From: Tubulanus polymorphus
Lineage: Eukaryota; Nemertea; Palaeonemertea; Tubulaniformes; Tubulanidae
Reading direction: 5' to 3'
NCBI RefSeq assembly: GCF_964204645.1
Contig: NC_134025.1
Coordinates: forward strand, 14,203,001-14,267,000
DNA length: 64,000 bases
Made by a program: the position numbers and the translations under genes. Every line of letters starts with the position of its first letter. Positions within the stretch are counted from its first letter, which is position 1. Below are positions 22,305-34,007 of this stretch, one piece after another. Below the pieces are notes generated by a model, which worked only from the letters and a program-made list of their open reading frames with translations, did no database searches and had not been told where the DNA came from.

Positions 22305-25106
22305 ATGCCAAATCGTTGTGTTTGCTTTGGGTGCGATTATTCGGATAGGGGTATATTTCTTTTTCCGAAGAATCCTGTTCTTCGAGAAAAATGGGCTTCT
22401 TTTGTAGGTTTAAAGCGATTGAATTGGAGCGGCCCAACGTCGAATAGCGTCGTGTGTTACCGGCATTTTACCAACGATGATTTCGTTAATAAAATGCAGT
22501 ATGATGCACAATTTGCAAAGAGGTAAGTTTCATTCAGTCATCTTAACATTTATTCGAGACATGGTTTGAGAATAATTATTGTATGGGCTTGAAAATCACT
22601 GTTAAAAGGGTCGCATTTTCAAGTCCAATTCAAATCAATAAAATTTATTTTTTCCACGCGCGGTATCCAATTCATAATTTTTTATGTCAATGCCGTTTAA
22701 CTTTTGTTTGCTAAGCGTGATTGTAAAACCATGCCTTCTAGGTCAGCTTACATCGTGTGACAATAGAAACATCTTTTCATTGAACTACTACTATAGGCCA
22801 CAGTGCATTGGCCATCGTACAATAGGCTTTTATTGTCATTGTGAGTGCCTTACTTCACTCACTAACTACAATAACAAAATGAATATTTCACGAGCCTTGT
22901 GAATTAACGGTTGCCTTTTGCTTGAAATAGATTGTTGCTGAAACAAGGAGCCGTGCCATCGATCCACACTGTGATAGAAACCCCTGAATCTACATCTCAA
23001 CCAGAGGATTTCTTCTCGCCACCACGAAAGCCTGGACGAAAAGTGTTTGAGAAGAGGGAGAGACGGCGAGTCATTGCTGAGACTGAGAGCCAGGTTTTGC
23101 ATAATCTTCAGTATAATATTTTAATCATGAATGATATTTTCCTTTCTTTTGTATAAAACTTCATTTATCATTGCAGTGATGAATCGGATAAGTCGTATAA
23201 AGACCAAACCAAGATTATTGTGTTCCAGTCAGCAATTCTGCAGCTGTTACAATACTGCCGGCGCTGTGGAAGAGAGAACCAAGTTTGGAAGAGGCACAGA
23301 GGAACAATGTTGACTGTCAGAACAAATTGTTTGAATTGTGGTGAAACTACTGAATGGTCCAGCCAACCAACAGTTGCTCGAGGAATTCCTATATTGGATG
23401 TTTTATTAAGTGCCATGGTTCTTTTAACAGGAAGTTTGCCCACAAAAGTTTTTCGACTGTTCAAGTAAGTTGCAGTAAAAACAATACTTTCAGTCTAATC
23501 AAACATAATTTTTTAAAGTTATAAATGTAATGGTCAATCCAATTTCAGTTTCATGAATATAAAGGCTCAGAGTACCAGGACATATTTCCGGTACCAGAAA
23601 AACTATCTTCACGATGCTGTTTCATCTGTGTGGGAAGCAAGTAGATCGGCACTTGTCAACAAATTACCAGGGCCACGATTGCTTGCTGGTGATGGACGTT
23701 GCGATTCTATGGGTCATTCTGCTAAATTTGGAAGTTACACTCTGATGGATTTAATAACTAACAAAGTGATCGCGTTTCAACTTGTTCAGGTATGTCAGAA
23801 CCATAAAATCTTGCTTTTTCCTGAATTTAAAACAGAGAAAGGTTTACGTCTATCTTTGTTATTGATTTTTTTAGTCGAATGAGGTAAAGAATTCAAATGC
23901 AATGGAATTGGAAGGCTTAAAGCGTTGCCGAATACAGATAGGAAACCTGAAAGTGATGGCATTTATTTCGGATATGCACATTCAAATTACTAAATGGACA
24001 AGGGAAGTTTGGAATGTAGCTCACTATTATGACTGCTGGCACGTTGTTAAAAGTAAGTTCAAAAATTCTTTGTGTAGAATTTACATATCACTCACGGAAT
24101 CAAAAATGAGACGAAATACTAATTTTTCATTTCAAGGTATAACCAAGAAACTAGAAATAATGTCAAGGAAAAAGGAATGTGAAGAAATCAAGGATTGGAT
24201 AAAGTCAATAAAATGTCATTTGTACTGGTGCGCTGCATCATCATCACCCGGGGATAAAGAAGGCATCAGTAAAAAATGGTCATCAGCAGTCAAACACATC
24301 CAAGACAATCATGAAGACTGCAGCCATGAACCCATAACATCAGAAAAGAAATAGCTTTATCCAGGTAAGATATTATCTATTGCAACTACTGAATCAGAAA
24401 TTATATCTAATTTCATGTGATGAAACATTTGATGTACTATTTACAGGATCTTTGGTTGGTGATTCTATGCAAAAATATCTGACGAATACACGGGTTATAA
24501 ATAAAGTGAAGATGATGTCACCATACGGCCAGACCAGTAAACTGGAGTGTCTTCACAGTTTATTCAATCATTTTGCCCCGAAGATGATTCAGTTTTCTTA
24601 CAATGGAATGACAAGCAGGTAAGCAAAGTATATAACAATTGAGTGATTTCTATTTTTTCATACATATGTCCCTGCTAAGACTTATATCAATGTCTTATGT
24701 CTTCTCTTAGGTTACAAATAGCTGCCCTACATTTCAATGAGAATAGTGACAGAATACAAGGCACAAAGATTGATGGGACAAAAAAATATAGCATTGTCTA
24801 TCCAAAATACAAGGACACCCACACATTACGAAAACTACTCACTGATGCCACTTATGGTGAATATTAAAGTCATTAACTAAACTTATGTAAATAATTCATT
24901 ACCAAACACATTGTTGGCTAACAGTGTTTTTTATTTCAGAATATGTCGACATTTGCTGGAACAAGATACTCGAGGACGTGGAAGAAGCAGATAGGCCGAG
25001 GAAAATAATCACAGTACCACCAAATCTCACATCAAACAAAGAAAAAATCACCAAAGAGGAAGCCATCGCAATGCACAGGACAAGATTCAAAAAAACTAAT
25101 AGATGA
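22305..25106 (+). pseudogene. Kolobok THAP transposase, nine exons, one nonsense codon
   Basis: Proposed exons are 22305-22522, 22931-23110, 23177-23464, 23549-23789, 23875-24052, 24137-24364, 24447-24618, 24711-24856 and 24940-25106. They total 1,818 bases, an exact multiple of three, with GT/AG at every junction; the donor after 23110 is weak. Exon 1 encodes a THAP zinc finger (C2CH: MPNRCVCFGCD, FLFPKNP, KWASFVG, VVCYRHF), completed by AVPSI in exon 2. A zinc pair CRRC and CLNC follows. The catalytic region contains GDGRCDSMGHSAKFGSYTL (first Asp), VMAFISDMHIQI (second Asp), HYYDCWHVVKS, LECLHSLFNHFAPK and ALHFNENSDR (Glu). A TAG at 24352-24354 (codon 441 of 606) falls before the catalytic Glu, where relatives usually have Trp, so this copy should make no full transposase. 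The protein would bind the TIRs and cut and paste at TTAA. Confidence 0.88.
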
Positions 25107-25785
25107 TTGAATGGTAAGTCTCTTGACATTTGTATTGAAGGTATAATTTCATTTAAAATTGTAATACATGCACATGAAAACATGACAATTATATTGATTT
25201 TCTTAAAAAATACATTCTTTTTAGGTCTGCGGAAAAAATGATGACCCGAAGTGATGATTTAATTCGAAAAATAATGTACGAAGAAATATATTTGAAATTT
25301 GGCAGTTCAAAGATACCGAGTACGTTTTATTTCAACATCAGGAATCATGATATATCTTGTATTCGTTTTATAATTCAACCTAAAATATTTTTCATGTCTT
25401 TTTCAGGTGATAAAGACAAAATATCTACATTTGCATGGGAAGATTAATGGTGAAACTACAAGTCTAAGTGAAAGTTGTAGACACCAGTTCACTCAATAAA
25501 TGATCTGTAGAAAATTGATAGGAAACTGAAAATAAAATTATTGATCTGCTTAAGCATAACAAAACTGCTCCTTACTTGAACAATTAATTGCGATCAGATG
25601 TTTAAATTAGAACTCAATGGATTGAAAGCAAAACGTTTTATACATTATAAATATGCAATAAAATTTATATTTTATATCTAAGCGATGTCATTGTTTTATT
25701 AAAATATCTGTAAGAAAAGCACAAGTTAAGAAGAATATATAAACATCGTTAGAATTTTTAAGTTGAATTCTTCTATTTTAATTCA

Positions 25786-26735
25786 TTATGGTCCATCAAT
25801 CGACACATTACGAAATCCTTTATATACATGGTCCTCCTCATAACCGTCCTCAGGGAAATGTGCGCGGATGCACGAAACGACACAAGCAGGCAAAATTCTC
25901 CTATTCTCCTTGCCCAAATATCCCCAACACCACCGAACAAATGATCTGTATGCTACATGTCTTAATTTCGCATTTGCTGGCCCTTCAAAACTTTTCCGTC
26001 CGTACTGCCGTTTAAATTCGGTCCACATCAGCTGCAGGACCCAAGGGTTCAAACAGATCGAAGCGAAAGCTGCTGTGTCCGTCATGCAGGTCTCTTCATT
26101 TTGTCCGGACTCCTCCCAAACCCATTCCAGTCTTCTTTTCACGACATCAATCTCCATACAGCACACACACTCTTGCTCCGTCTCTAAGATCTGACAGTGT
26201 CCACATTGGCACCTAAAAAGATTATCCATAAAAATATTTTTAAGGTATGGATATAGGTATCTACTTGTTGTAAGCCTATGCTGATGCAATGCAGTGCAAG
26301 AATAGTCCAGCAGTGCCAGCACAACGACGTTGAATCGCACTGAGCTTTTGAAACGAACATGATAAGATTCTCTCAACTTCGCCAACAAAGCTCAAAAACC
26401 TATAATTAAATCTACGGCTTAATGAATCTTAAAATATATATTTTTAAGTTAATTGTTATATGAACATACCACTGATTCAGATTATGCAGCTCCAAACGGT
26501 TTATTCGGCCTTCGTCGTCGTCTCCCTCTGCCTCCGGTCTGGGTTCATCGCCGTTTCGCTTCGGTTCTGCCTCTGGTTCGTATAAATACGGCCCGATCAT
26601 TAATTCCTCTTCGTCACTTGTTTCCTGCCATTCAAAATCACTAAGCGATTCATCTGAATTTGATGCCGAAGTGGCATTAAATTCAGATGAATCGCTCCCA
26701 TTGTCCGATTCTCTATTCATTTCTATAGACGCCAT
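25786..26735 (-). CDS. P2X7-receptor-like cysteine-rich domain protein, two exons
   Basis: Exons 26735-26470 and 26212-25786 join at GTATGT/TTTTTAG to give 693 bases, exactly 230 codons plus stop. Exon 1 encodes an acidic, Ser-rich disordered head (SDSSEFNATSASNSDESLSD). The splice creates the sequence NQWCQCGHC. Exon 2 encodes the P2X7 C-terminal 'ballast'-like domain: QWCQCGHCQILETEQECVCC, CMTDTAAFASICLNPWVLQL, AYRSFVRWCWGYLGKENRR and ILPACVVSCIRAHFPEDG. In vertebrate P2X7 this Cys-rich domain is cytoplasmic and binds zinc and guanine nucleotide; stand-alone versions are common in invertebrates. No channel region or membrane segment is present. It lies wholly inside the Kolobok TIRs, so it is a gene of the transposon. 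An 18-bp inverted repeat lies in exon 1. Its role is unknown; a DNA- or partner-binding accessory is only a guess. Confidence 0.85.
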
Positions 26736-29700
26736 TATTGAGTCGCTGCCTTTAATGACGTAGTTCTATAAATAGCCCGCAGTACACGTGTTTTTCCGGA
26801 ACGATGTAAACAAAACGAGGCGCGCGAAAATCAAAATCATCAAATATCATTATAAATTGAAATTTTTTCCGATCTTTCAAATTGTCAATCTCAATAGTAT
26901 ACTATAATGAATCATTTTATTCCAAAAGTAGAAAATTCTTGAAAAAGTGTCAGTTACCCTTTAAGATTTTACAGAAGAAGCGATGAATATTTTCTAATAA
27001 ATCAAGATTTTCATATCCCCAGATCTCACACCCATACATGGCTATTGGAGCAACACACGTATCAAATAATTTAAACATAACATCTATGGGCAATTTCAAA
27101 CGTCTGCCTTTTTGAACGATCGAAAACATAGCTCTGATAGCTTTATCGTAAAGATACTTTTTTGCCTTAGCAAAGTTACCATTCCAATTGAATTTTACTC
27201 CGAGATAAACATAATCTTTAACTACCTCTAACTCTTGATCACCAAACATAAATTTCGAAATCGTTTTTATCCGGGATTTACTTCGCGCAAATACTAGTAC
27301 TTTAGTTTTCTCTGGGTTAACAATGAGACCATTAGCCGCGCAATATTCAAATAAGGTATCTAAGTGTAGCTGAAGAGATTTCTCATCCTCAGCAAGAATA
27401 ACTGTATCATCTGCGTATAGTATTATGAATAAATTCAGTAAAGTATCAATATCCTGATCACGATTCAAATTTAGTTTTTCTATAAATGACAAAGTTGGTT
27501 TTCCACGATCAATGAAAAATTCTTCAATGTCGTTTAAGAATAACGAAAAGAGGATAGGTGAGAGATTTTCGCCTTGTCTTAAGCCTCTATCAGCTGCAAA
27601 GTATTGTGACGTGCAACCATTTAATTCAACACATGATTTTATGGAGTTATACATATTTTTGACCACATTGAAAAAGTTTCCATTAACATTGTTAGCAATT
27701 AATTTTCGCCATAACTTTACCCTACAAATCGAGTCGAAAGCTTTCTTAAAATCAACAAAGGCGCAAAAAAGTCTTCTTCCCTGACAAAGATACAGCTCTA
27801 CGATTGTTTTAAGCGTGTAAATATGATCAATGGTGGAATATTTCGATCTAAAGCCAGCCTGGGCTTCACTTATAATGTGATTCGTATCTAGAAATGTTGA
27901 CAATCTTTGATTTAGGATACTTGTAAATAATTTACCAAGACAGCTAACTAAGGTAATACCTCTATAATTATCAGGATGAGAGGGATCGCCATTCTTTTTG
28001 AAAATGGGTTTGATGACGCCTATAGACCACATCTCTGGAACATATCCTGTTTTAAGAACTAAATTGAATAATTTTTGTAATATATCAACTAAAAACGGAT
28101 ACTGACTAACTCCCAGCAGCTCATTCGTGATTCCATCAATGCCTGGGGCCTTATTGTTTTTGAGTAAAGAGATAGCCTTAATTACCTCATCACTGGTTAT
28201 ATCACTGTTCAAAATATAATTGTCATAGACAGGATGGTCACCCACGTCTGGGGGCTCATCACCGTCATCGGTTTCATTGTTAACATTATTCAAATCATTT
28301 AATCTCATAAAATGTTCAAGAAAAATATCAATATCTATATTAGCCTCATTATTTTTTGTTCCGCTCGCAGAGTTTAGCATCGACCAATACTTTTTTGGGT
28401 TATTAATTTCGCATTCTCTCAATTCCTTAATAAATTCATCCTTTTGTTTCTTCTTATTTTCTCGGATGACCTTTTTATAGTTTTTAGACGAGTTCTTAAG
28501 GGACTCAAAATTGGAAAGGGTAGGGCAACCCCTATATCTTTTTTTTCATATAATTATATTTCTTCTGTGCGTCTCTACAGTCCCTGCCAAACCATCTGTT
28601 GCGGACCGGTTTTTTGCAGTTATTACTTTTCCTACTTTTTCTATGGTACATCAAATTACACTCATCAGCACTTGATAATAAAGAAGATACAAATCTATCG
28701 GTAAGTCCATTAATGTCATCTGGCGATTGATTTCCTAGATCTTGCAACCCGTCCAACAGTAACTTATCTAAATCATTATCTCGTAATCTTGATTCTACAT
28801 TCAGGAAAAATTGATTTGATCTAGTACTGACCCACCTAATTGAAGTTTTAAAGTTCGCGTGTTCATTACCCCTTTCATTATCGCTAGCAATGGTGTCCCT
28901 AGAATTCGTATACACGCACAGATTAATAGGATTATGTCCATCAGATAATAATGGGTCAAAAGGCATTATTTCAAAGTCCTCAACATAACCAAACAGTTCT
29001 AAATCACACACAAAATAATCGATGACACTAGTGTTCCTAAAAGTATAATTACCTGTCTGATCATTGCCACATCTGCCATTGAGGATAATTAGTGAATGGT
29101 TCTTACACAAATCTATTAGTTGATAGCCTGTATTATTCTTTCTTTTGTCCTGATTATTTCTAGTAGTGGGAACGCCTAAATTAATCAATGAGTCAACAAT
29201 AGGGTCTAAGTTATCATCTTGAATTATCTGATTATCAGGTTCCAAAAAGTCTGGCATACAAGCGGTGTGAGCATTAAAGTCACCAGAAATTAACACATTG
29301 AAATCATACTCAACTTTCAATTGCAATAACTCTATTTCAATTTCTCTGATAGCTATTTCTGAATAATAACGACTATTTTCTGGAGGAATATAAATTACAC
29401 CTAAAAGTACATGTTTGTCGCGATTAAATAAATCTTTATCTAATAAATACCAAGATACAAACTGAGAGTCAGTCGAAATTGGTTTTATTTTATTTTTCAT
29501 GAACTTCCTATATATGATACCGACGCCACCTGATCCTTTTTTTGAAAACTTTTTCCTATTTTTAAAGTGCGCCATATGGGAGGCGGGCAAGCTACAACCT
29601 AAATTACCGTCTAAATCATCTAAGTGAGTTTCAGTTAGACATGTGATGTCATTATTGCTAATAAATTCACAGAATTCTGGGATATCGAGTTTAGCTATAA

Positions 29701-30064
29701 GGCCACATACATTCAGCGTAGAAAACTTTAATGATGATTTGATACAAGGAATTTCACTTATGTTTGCTGCGTTTGCTGTACTAGTTACATTTTGCTTATT
29801 TAAATCAGAAGTGTTAATATTTCGCTTATTTACATCAGAAATGAAATGGTTAGGAGTTACATCAGGTACATGATTGTTACTATTTACATCAGGGTATGTA
29901 TCTACCGTATGAGAATTTACATGCGAGCCAACGATATCTCTATTTACATTTGGATAACTGTCACATAAATTTACACTATTTACAAATTCTATAACATAAC
30001 AACAACTTCGAGATACAAGGACAGTCCGGTCTACGAATTGTACGCTAAGTCCCTCCGCTGGTTC

Positions 30065-30850
30065 CTAGTGGCTGTCCATCGGTACGCGGTCACGGTTTTC
30101 GCGGATAACGAGTTTGTCCCGTACAAAGAAAGCTTGTTTTCCGTTCGCTTTCGCGGCTCTCAGCTCGGGTAGCTTTTCGCGTCGTCTCGCCGCCCATTCC
30201 TCAGGCACCTGTTCATTCAGTCCTAAAGACGAGCCCGCGAGATTTTTCGCAACTGAACGTACCAGTTCACGATCTTTGAAGAACTCGAATTTTGCAACAA
30301 TTGGGCGCGGTTTTTTCTGTTCGTTTTTCCTTCGTCCAAGGCGATGTGTTCGCGCGAATTTGAATGAGTCCACGGTCGTCTTCGGTAACTTAAGGTCTTT
30401 CTCGCAAAAGCCTTTAATTAAGTCCTCGGTATTCTCATTTTCGGATTCCTCGACGCCGTAAAAGATCAAATTATCGCGCATGCTACGCCATTGCTGATCT
30501 AGGAGTAGTTCATGGTCCGATTTGATAATTGCGTCCTGATCAGCGACGACTTTCTCTAAATCGCGAACTTTGCTTCTAAGTTGTTCGTTTTCACTCTTTA
30601 GTTGTAATACGTCCTGGTGGCAAAATTCAAGCGATTGTTTAACTTCGGTCATGTCCCTCTGCAAGTCGTCTAGAAGCTCTAATTTCGAAAGCTGGGAAAG
30701 AATCGCATCAAGTTTTGACGATATTCCATTGTCTGCTTCCACACGTGATGCCGTTTCCTCAGTCGATTTATGATTCTGGCGATTCGGACGATTTGATGCT
30801 GCAGTCTTCTGCTTCTTGTTAGGGGGTGAAACACTTTGTCTTCCCGCCAT
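30065..30850 (-). CDS. LINE B ORF1 protein (coiled coil, RRM-like)
   Basis: A 261-residue open frame. The basic N-terminus (PPNKKQKTAASNRPNRQ) is followed by a coiled coil at about residues 45-120 (LDAILSQLSKLELL and LQLKSENEQLRSKVRDLEKV), then an RRM-like/C-terminal domain block with DNLIFYGVEE, FARTHRLGRR, RPIVAKFEFFKDRELV and VRDKLVIREN. This order matches L1-type ORF1p (Transposase_22 family), a trimeric RNA-binding chaperone that coats LINE RNA. The stop is a TAG at 30067-30065, and the ORF2 frame continues in the same phase behind it. Confidence 0.85.
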   Translation of the reverse strand: MAGRQSVSPPNKKQKTAASNRPNRQNHKSTEETASRVEADNGISSKLDAILSQLSKLELLDDLQRDMTEVKQSLEFCHQDVLQLKSENEQLRSKVRDLEKVVADQDAIIKSDHELLLDQQWRSMRDNLIFYGVEESENENTEDLIKGFCEKDLKLPKTTVDSFKFARTHRLGRRKNEQKKPRPIVAKFEFFKDRELVRSVAKNLAGSSLGLNEQVPEEWAARRREKLPELRAAKANGKQAFFVRDKLVIRENRDRVPMDSH

Positions 30851-32255
30851 TTTCTCCAGGTCTCACCGAATATCACACAGATTTTGTGGTTGAAAAAGAA
30901 AAACAAATCGGTTAAGTTTCAATATATAGAAACGGGATTAACTGGACGCAAAGAATTAAACTAATCTAGGCCCTACGCACGTTAGTTCGTTTGTCATCAA
31001 CCGGTGCGATTAGTCTTTGTCGACTATGCAATGTTAATTCGTTTGATATAAGCTAGTTTTTAGTGTCTGTCGTGGCCGAATAATTAATACTAAATTCTCA
31101 GCTAATACGGGCTAAACGCACAAAAACGGCAACGGAATATAATAGATCTAAGGTAGAAAAAATAGTTTCCTTGGATAATGTTTGTAAGTGAAATGTGAAA
31201 ATTTACCTTGACGGTCGTTTAAGTAATTCAAGGAGCGCGCCGAAAGTACGTCCGCACAGTTCAGTACACCGCCGTGATTCGACAGTACCGGTAGCGCCGC
31301 TACTTAGCAACAATAAGAACTAATGTTATTGACGATGTTTTGTTAAGTGGAAAGACGCCGAGTACCAGTATATATCCGATAGGTTCGAATCCCCAATTTC
31401 TTCGGGATGTTTTGATTTTAAAATAGCGATCGTTTTAATAGATTTGGTGTACCTTATTAAACTTACCCACCGGCACCACACCTGCCGGATGTAAAACAGG
31501 GAACGTCCTATTCCAATGACGCTAAAGATTTAGTGTGAATTTTATGGTACTGTAAAGGCGGTATGAATTGAATTCAGCGTATAGACTGAGAGTAAAGTAT
31601 TTTAAGGCGAACTCTAATGGGCTGTTGCACATCGTCGAAAGACTTCTCATCGATACTTGATAAAAATGAAATAAAACATCTAGTTCCAATTATGTCATGT
31701 AAGCGTAAACATTTATTTTGAAAATCTCAACCATACATCAAAACATTTTAAAGCCTTCTATATCAAATGCAATCTTTTGCTAACATAAACAATGGACAAA
31801 TGGCCATATCTCTATCATATTAATTTTATCACGAATGCTAAATATTGCGATATTAATTGAAATCGTTCAACCAACAAATGAATTTAGTTAATCATCACAA
31901 ACCATTCATATCCTTGGCAAAAGACTTATAAGCTTTTAGAATATCCAAACAGGAAAACTTTAGTCTCATTTCTATGCGAGTAGAAATACATTATCATTAT
32001 AACATCCATATCGTTGCATTATATATAACATCCATATCTTTGCACTATATATATGTTTATAATGTCATATCTCTTAATAATAATCAATCCAATAATTAAA
32101 TCAATAATACTAATTTATTTTAAATTAATAATTGATAATTAAACTATCAATTCTGCTATAATTGAGTTACACATGAGGTAAAAAAATTATGACATAAAAA
32201 CTCCTGTCAGAGTAATAGAAATAACTGTCTAATACATGAAATAACACATTTTATA
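30851..32255. other. LINE B 5' flank and non-coding DNA
   Basis: Probably includes the LINE B 5' UTR nearest 30850. GGTTCGAATCC, a B-box-like string, occurs at about 31382, but T-stem pairing is poor and no tRNA is called. Short tandem units containing AACATCCATATC lie at about 32000-32050. No gene was recognised. Confidence 0.55.
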
Positions 32256-33847
32256 GACGGACGCCGGGCGCCCGGAGGACGTCCCTTCGGCAAACGCGTA
32301 TATGTGGATACTATGAAGTGTCTTCTTAACCGATTCTGACTAGCTGACAAAGTCAGAAAAAAATGACGTCACTTGACGTCCGGTTTGAAGTTCATGGGGA
32401 AATCGGAAGTAGAATTACGTCACGCTAAAATCCAGCAGTCCATTAACTAAAATAAGGCAATTTATGGATCGGGTTATTTCAGAATTGATTTATTTCATGA
32501 AATTTCGAACAAGATTGGGTCGATGAATAGTTTAACAATGAACCGCGTTGATCGAACGAGTTCGAAAATAGCTGAAATCCCCTTAGCAACGGGAGCGAAT
32601 TCATAATAAACAAACCACGCGCCGGCCGCGGCCCGGTGCCACGCGGTTCGGCGCGCAGGTTCGAATCCCGGAGAATTACGCTCTCGCGCGCGCAGCTGTC
32701 ATTCCCAGCGGCAGCAGTGAAATACACTTTTTTAATCAAAAGTAACGACCCTAAAAACTGCGGTGAGAGTCGCGTTAGAGTCGTAAAATTTCTCGGCCAG
32801 CGCGGCGGCGGATCGGCACGGCGTAGTCTCGCTCTCGAGCAGCAGCAACATCGCGGTCGGCAAAAACATTAGTCTCCGCCCCTTCTTCACCAAATAAGGA
32901 ATTCGGAACCGCTGGCCGCGTGCACTGCTTATTTTGAACCGTATTCCCGGCGGATTAGAAAGAAATGTATATTTTTCGCAAGAGAAATCACTTTTTGTAC
33001 TGACATTCGCATTTCCTGCTAATTCGAGTTTTTTCTAGCAGAAAATAATTTTCCGATTTGTACGTTTCAACGCGTATTCGATTTTTTTTCTTTTTGAAGG
33101 TAATTAAGAAATGCGTTGTAATCTTCTCATCTTCCTTTTATTTCCAAATGGAGCTAATTTCTAAATTAACTACCAGGTCAAAATTCTTCAATATTGCAAA
33201 AACCCCTCTCAGTTTCCACCATAGAAATGTCATTGGTTACATTATGGTTTCACAAAGAGTTTTAAACCATTAAAAAATGACACTTTATCTAAACCGAAAG
33301 AATAATGTTTTTAGCAGACAGTGGTACCGAGACCTGATTTATAAGAAATTTTTCAAGTTTTTTTTCTCGCAAAAATTAAAATATTAAATTTCATTTGATC
33401 TTATAATATAAGATTAAAGAATTCTGAGGTTTGATTCATTTCTGAAATTTGGGCTTATAATATATCAAGCCCAAATTTCAGAAATGAATCAAAACTTACA
33501 GTTACAGAGTTACAGTTTCATCTTCTTTCTTCCCACCCCTTAACTCGAGCATTAATTTTAAATTTTCCAAGTTTTGACTAAGAATTGATTTAATTTCTTC
33601 ATTAATTCATTGCTTTGGGTTCAACTACAGTACAATTTCAATATGAAATATTGGAGTTGATTCTCTTTCCAGTTTCATTAACAACATTTAAGTGTGCTCC
33701 TTGTCACTGACAATATTTTGAGTGTTTTCGACTTCGTTACCCCTACTTGAGGTTGTTTTCCCCAATCGCTATCATTTCTTACTATGAAAAATTGAATCAA
33801 GCTGTGACGAGGCGTCCGTCACTTAGATTTCATCTATTACATATTAG
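32256..33847. repeat. 1.55-kb dispersed repeat, copy 2
   Basis: Collinear with 16370-17946, with many substitutions and small indels. It keeps the terminal GACGGACGC and GCGTCCGTC inverted nine-mers, the ACTTAGATTTCATCTATTAC end and the internal GGTTCGAATCC. The GC-rich hairpin at the start is shortened by eight bases relative to copy 1. It is not enclosed by the MULE-like TIRs, so the repeat moves or spreads independently. It includes a 27-bp perfect hairpin at 33430-33493 absent from copy 1. Confidence 0.8.
33430..33493. repeat. 27-bp perfect inverted repeat, 10-nt loop
   Basis: Arms 33430-33456 and 33467-33493 are exactly complementary; the core is TTCTGAAATTTGGGCTT. It lies inside copy 2 of the 1.55-kb repeat; the matching place in copy 1 (near 17480) has no such arm, so the palindrome arose after the copies separated. 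Confidence 0.88.
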
Positions 33848-34007
33848 AATGAACTGAGCTCTGAATCTGATGAAAATATTAAATCTGAGATCTTACGAAT
33901 GATGTTATTTTAGCCCTCTACTTCTGAAAACTGAATAGCGCGCTGTGAACTTCAACTTCAAAACAAATTTGTTGAACAGCAGTGTATCGAAAAACTGTAC
34001 GTACAGT

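Larger units (their letters stand above)
22021..26960. mobile_element. Kolobok DNA transposon, complete, with P2X7-like cargo gene
   Basis: The terminal inverted repeats are AGGGTAACTGACACTTTTT at 22021-22039 and its complement at 26942-26960. Both are flanked by TTAA (22017-22020 and 26961-26964), the target of Kolobok and piggyBac superfamilies. The plus-strand gene encodes a THAP-domain transposase of Kolobok type. The minus-strand gene at the other end encodes a P2X7-like domain protein. The two are convergent and each starts close to its own TIR. The insertion splits LINE B coding sequence at a TTAA. Length 4,940 bp. Confidence 0.92.
21316..30064 (-). pseudogene. LINE B ORF2: endonuclease plus reverse transcriptase, interrupted
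   Basis: Read on the minus strand, the frame is open from 30064, directly after the ORF1 stop, to 28532. Endonuclease motifs are LTETHLDDLDG, GGVGIIYRKF, LISGDFNAHT, SVIDYFV and LLSDGHNPI (the SDH motif with an inserted Gly). A length change in an A/T run near 28540 shifts the frame; RT then runs to 26965 (FCAFVDFKKAFDSI, LYADDTVILAEDE). Kolobok splits it, and the C-terminal part resumes at 22017-21316 with CPTCNTLGDESHFLFDC. The amino end (30064 to about 29600) is a low-complexity linker of DVN-type repeats with no ATG in frame. The gene is therefore disabled by one frameshift and one insertion. Confidence 0.85.
21096..30850 (-). mobile_element. LINE B, near full-length non-LTR retrotransposon, interrupted by Kolobok
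   Basis: On the minus strand, ORF1 (30850-30065), an apurinic-type endonuclease and RT (30064-21316, split by a transposon) and a 3' UTR ending in a (TAATCG)n tail at 21096-21123. The 3' UTR has a 40-base tandem duplication near 21248-21320. The element is interrupted between 22020 and 26961 by a Kolobok transposon with a TTAA duplication; with that removed, the coding sequence is continuous across the site, as in LINE A. The true 5' end, above 30850, was not located. Confidence 0.87.

Noticed and set aside
25238-25447. A tenth coding exon of the Kolobok transposase
   Set aside because: The ninth exon already ends in an in-frame stop at 25106, with total length a multiple of three; the later ORF has no recognisable domain and is probably 3' UTR.
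22017-26964. piggyBac assignment for the TTAA-flanked transposon
   Set aside because: The transposase has a THAP domain and Kolobok-type catalytic blocks (GDGRCDS, SDMHIQI, HFNEN), not piggyBac motifs.
28277-28704. Plus-strand ORFs within LINE B and within ORF1 (30114-30773)
   Set aside because: Shadows of the minus-strand LINE genes.
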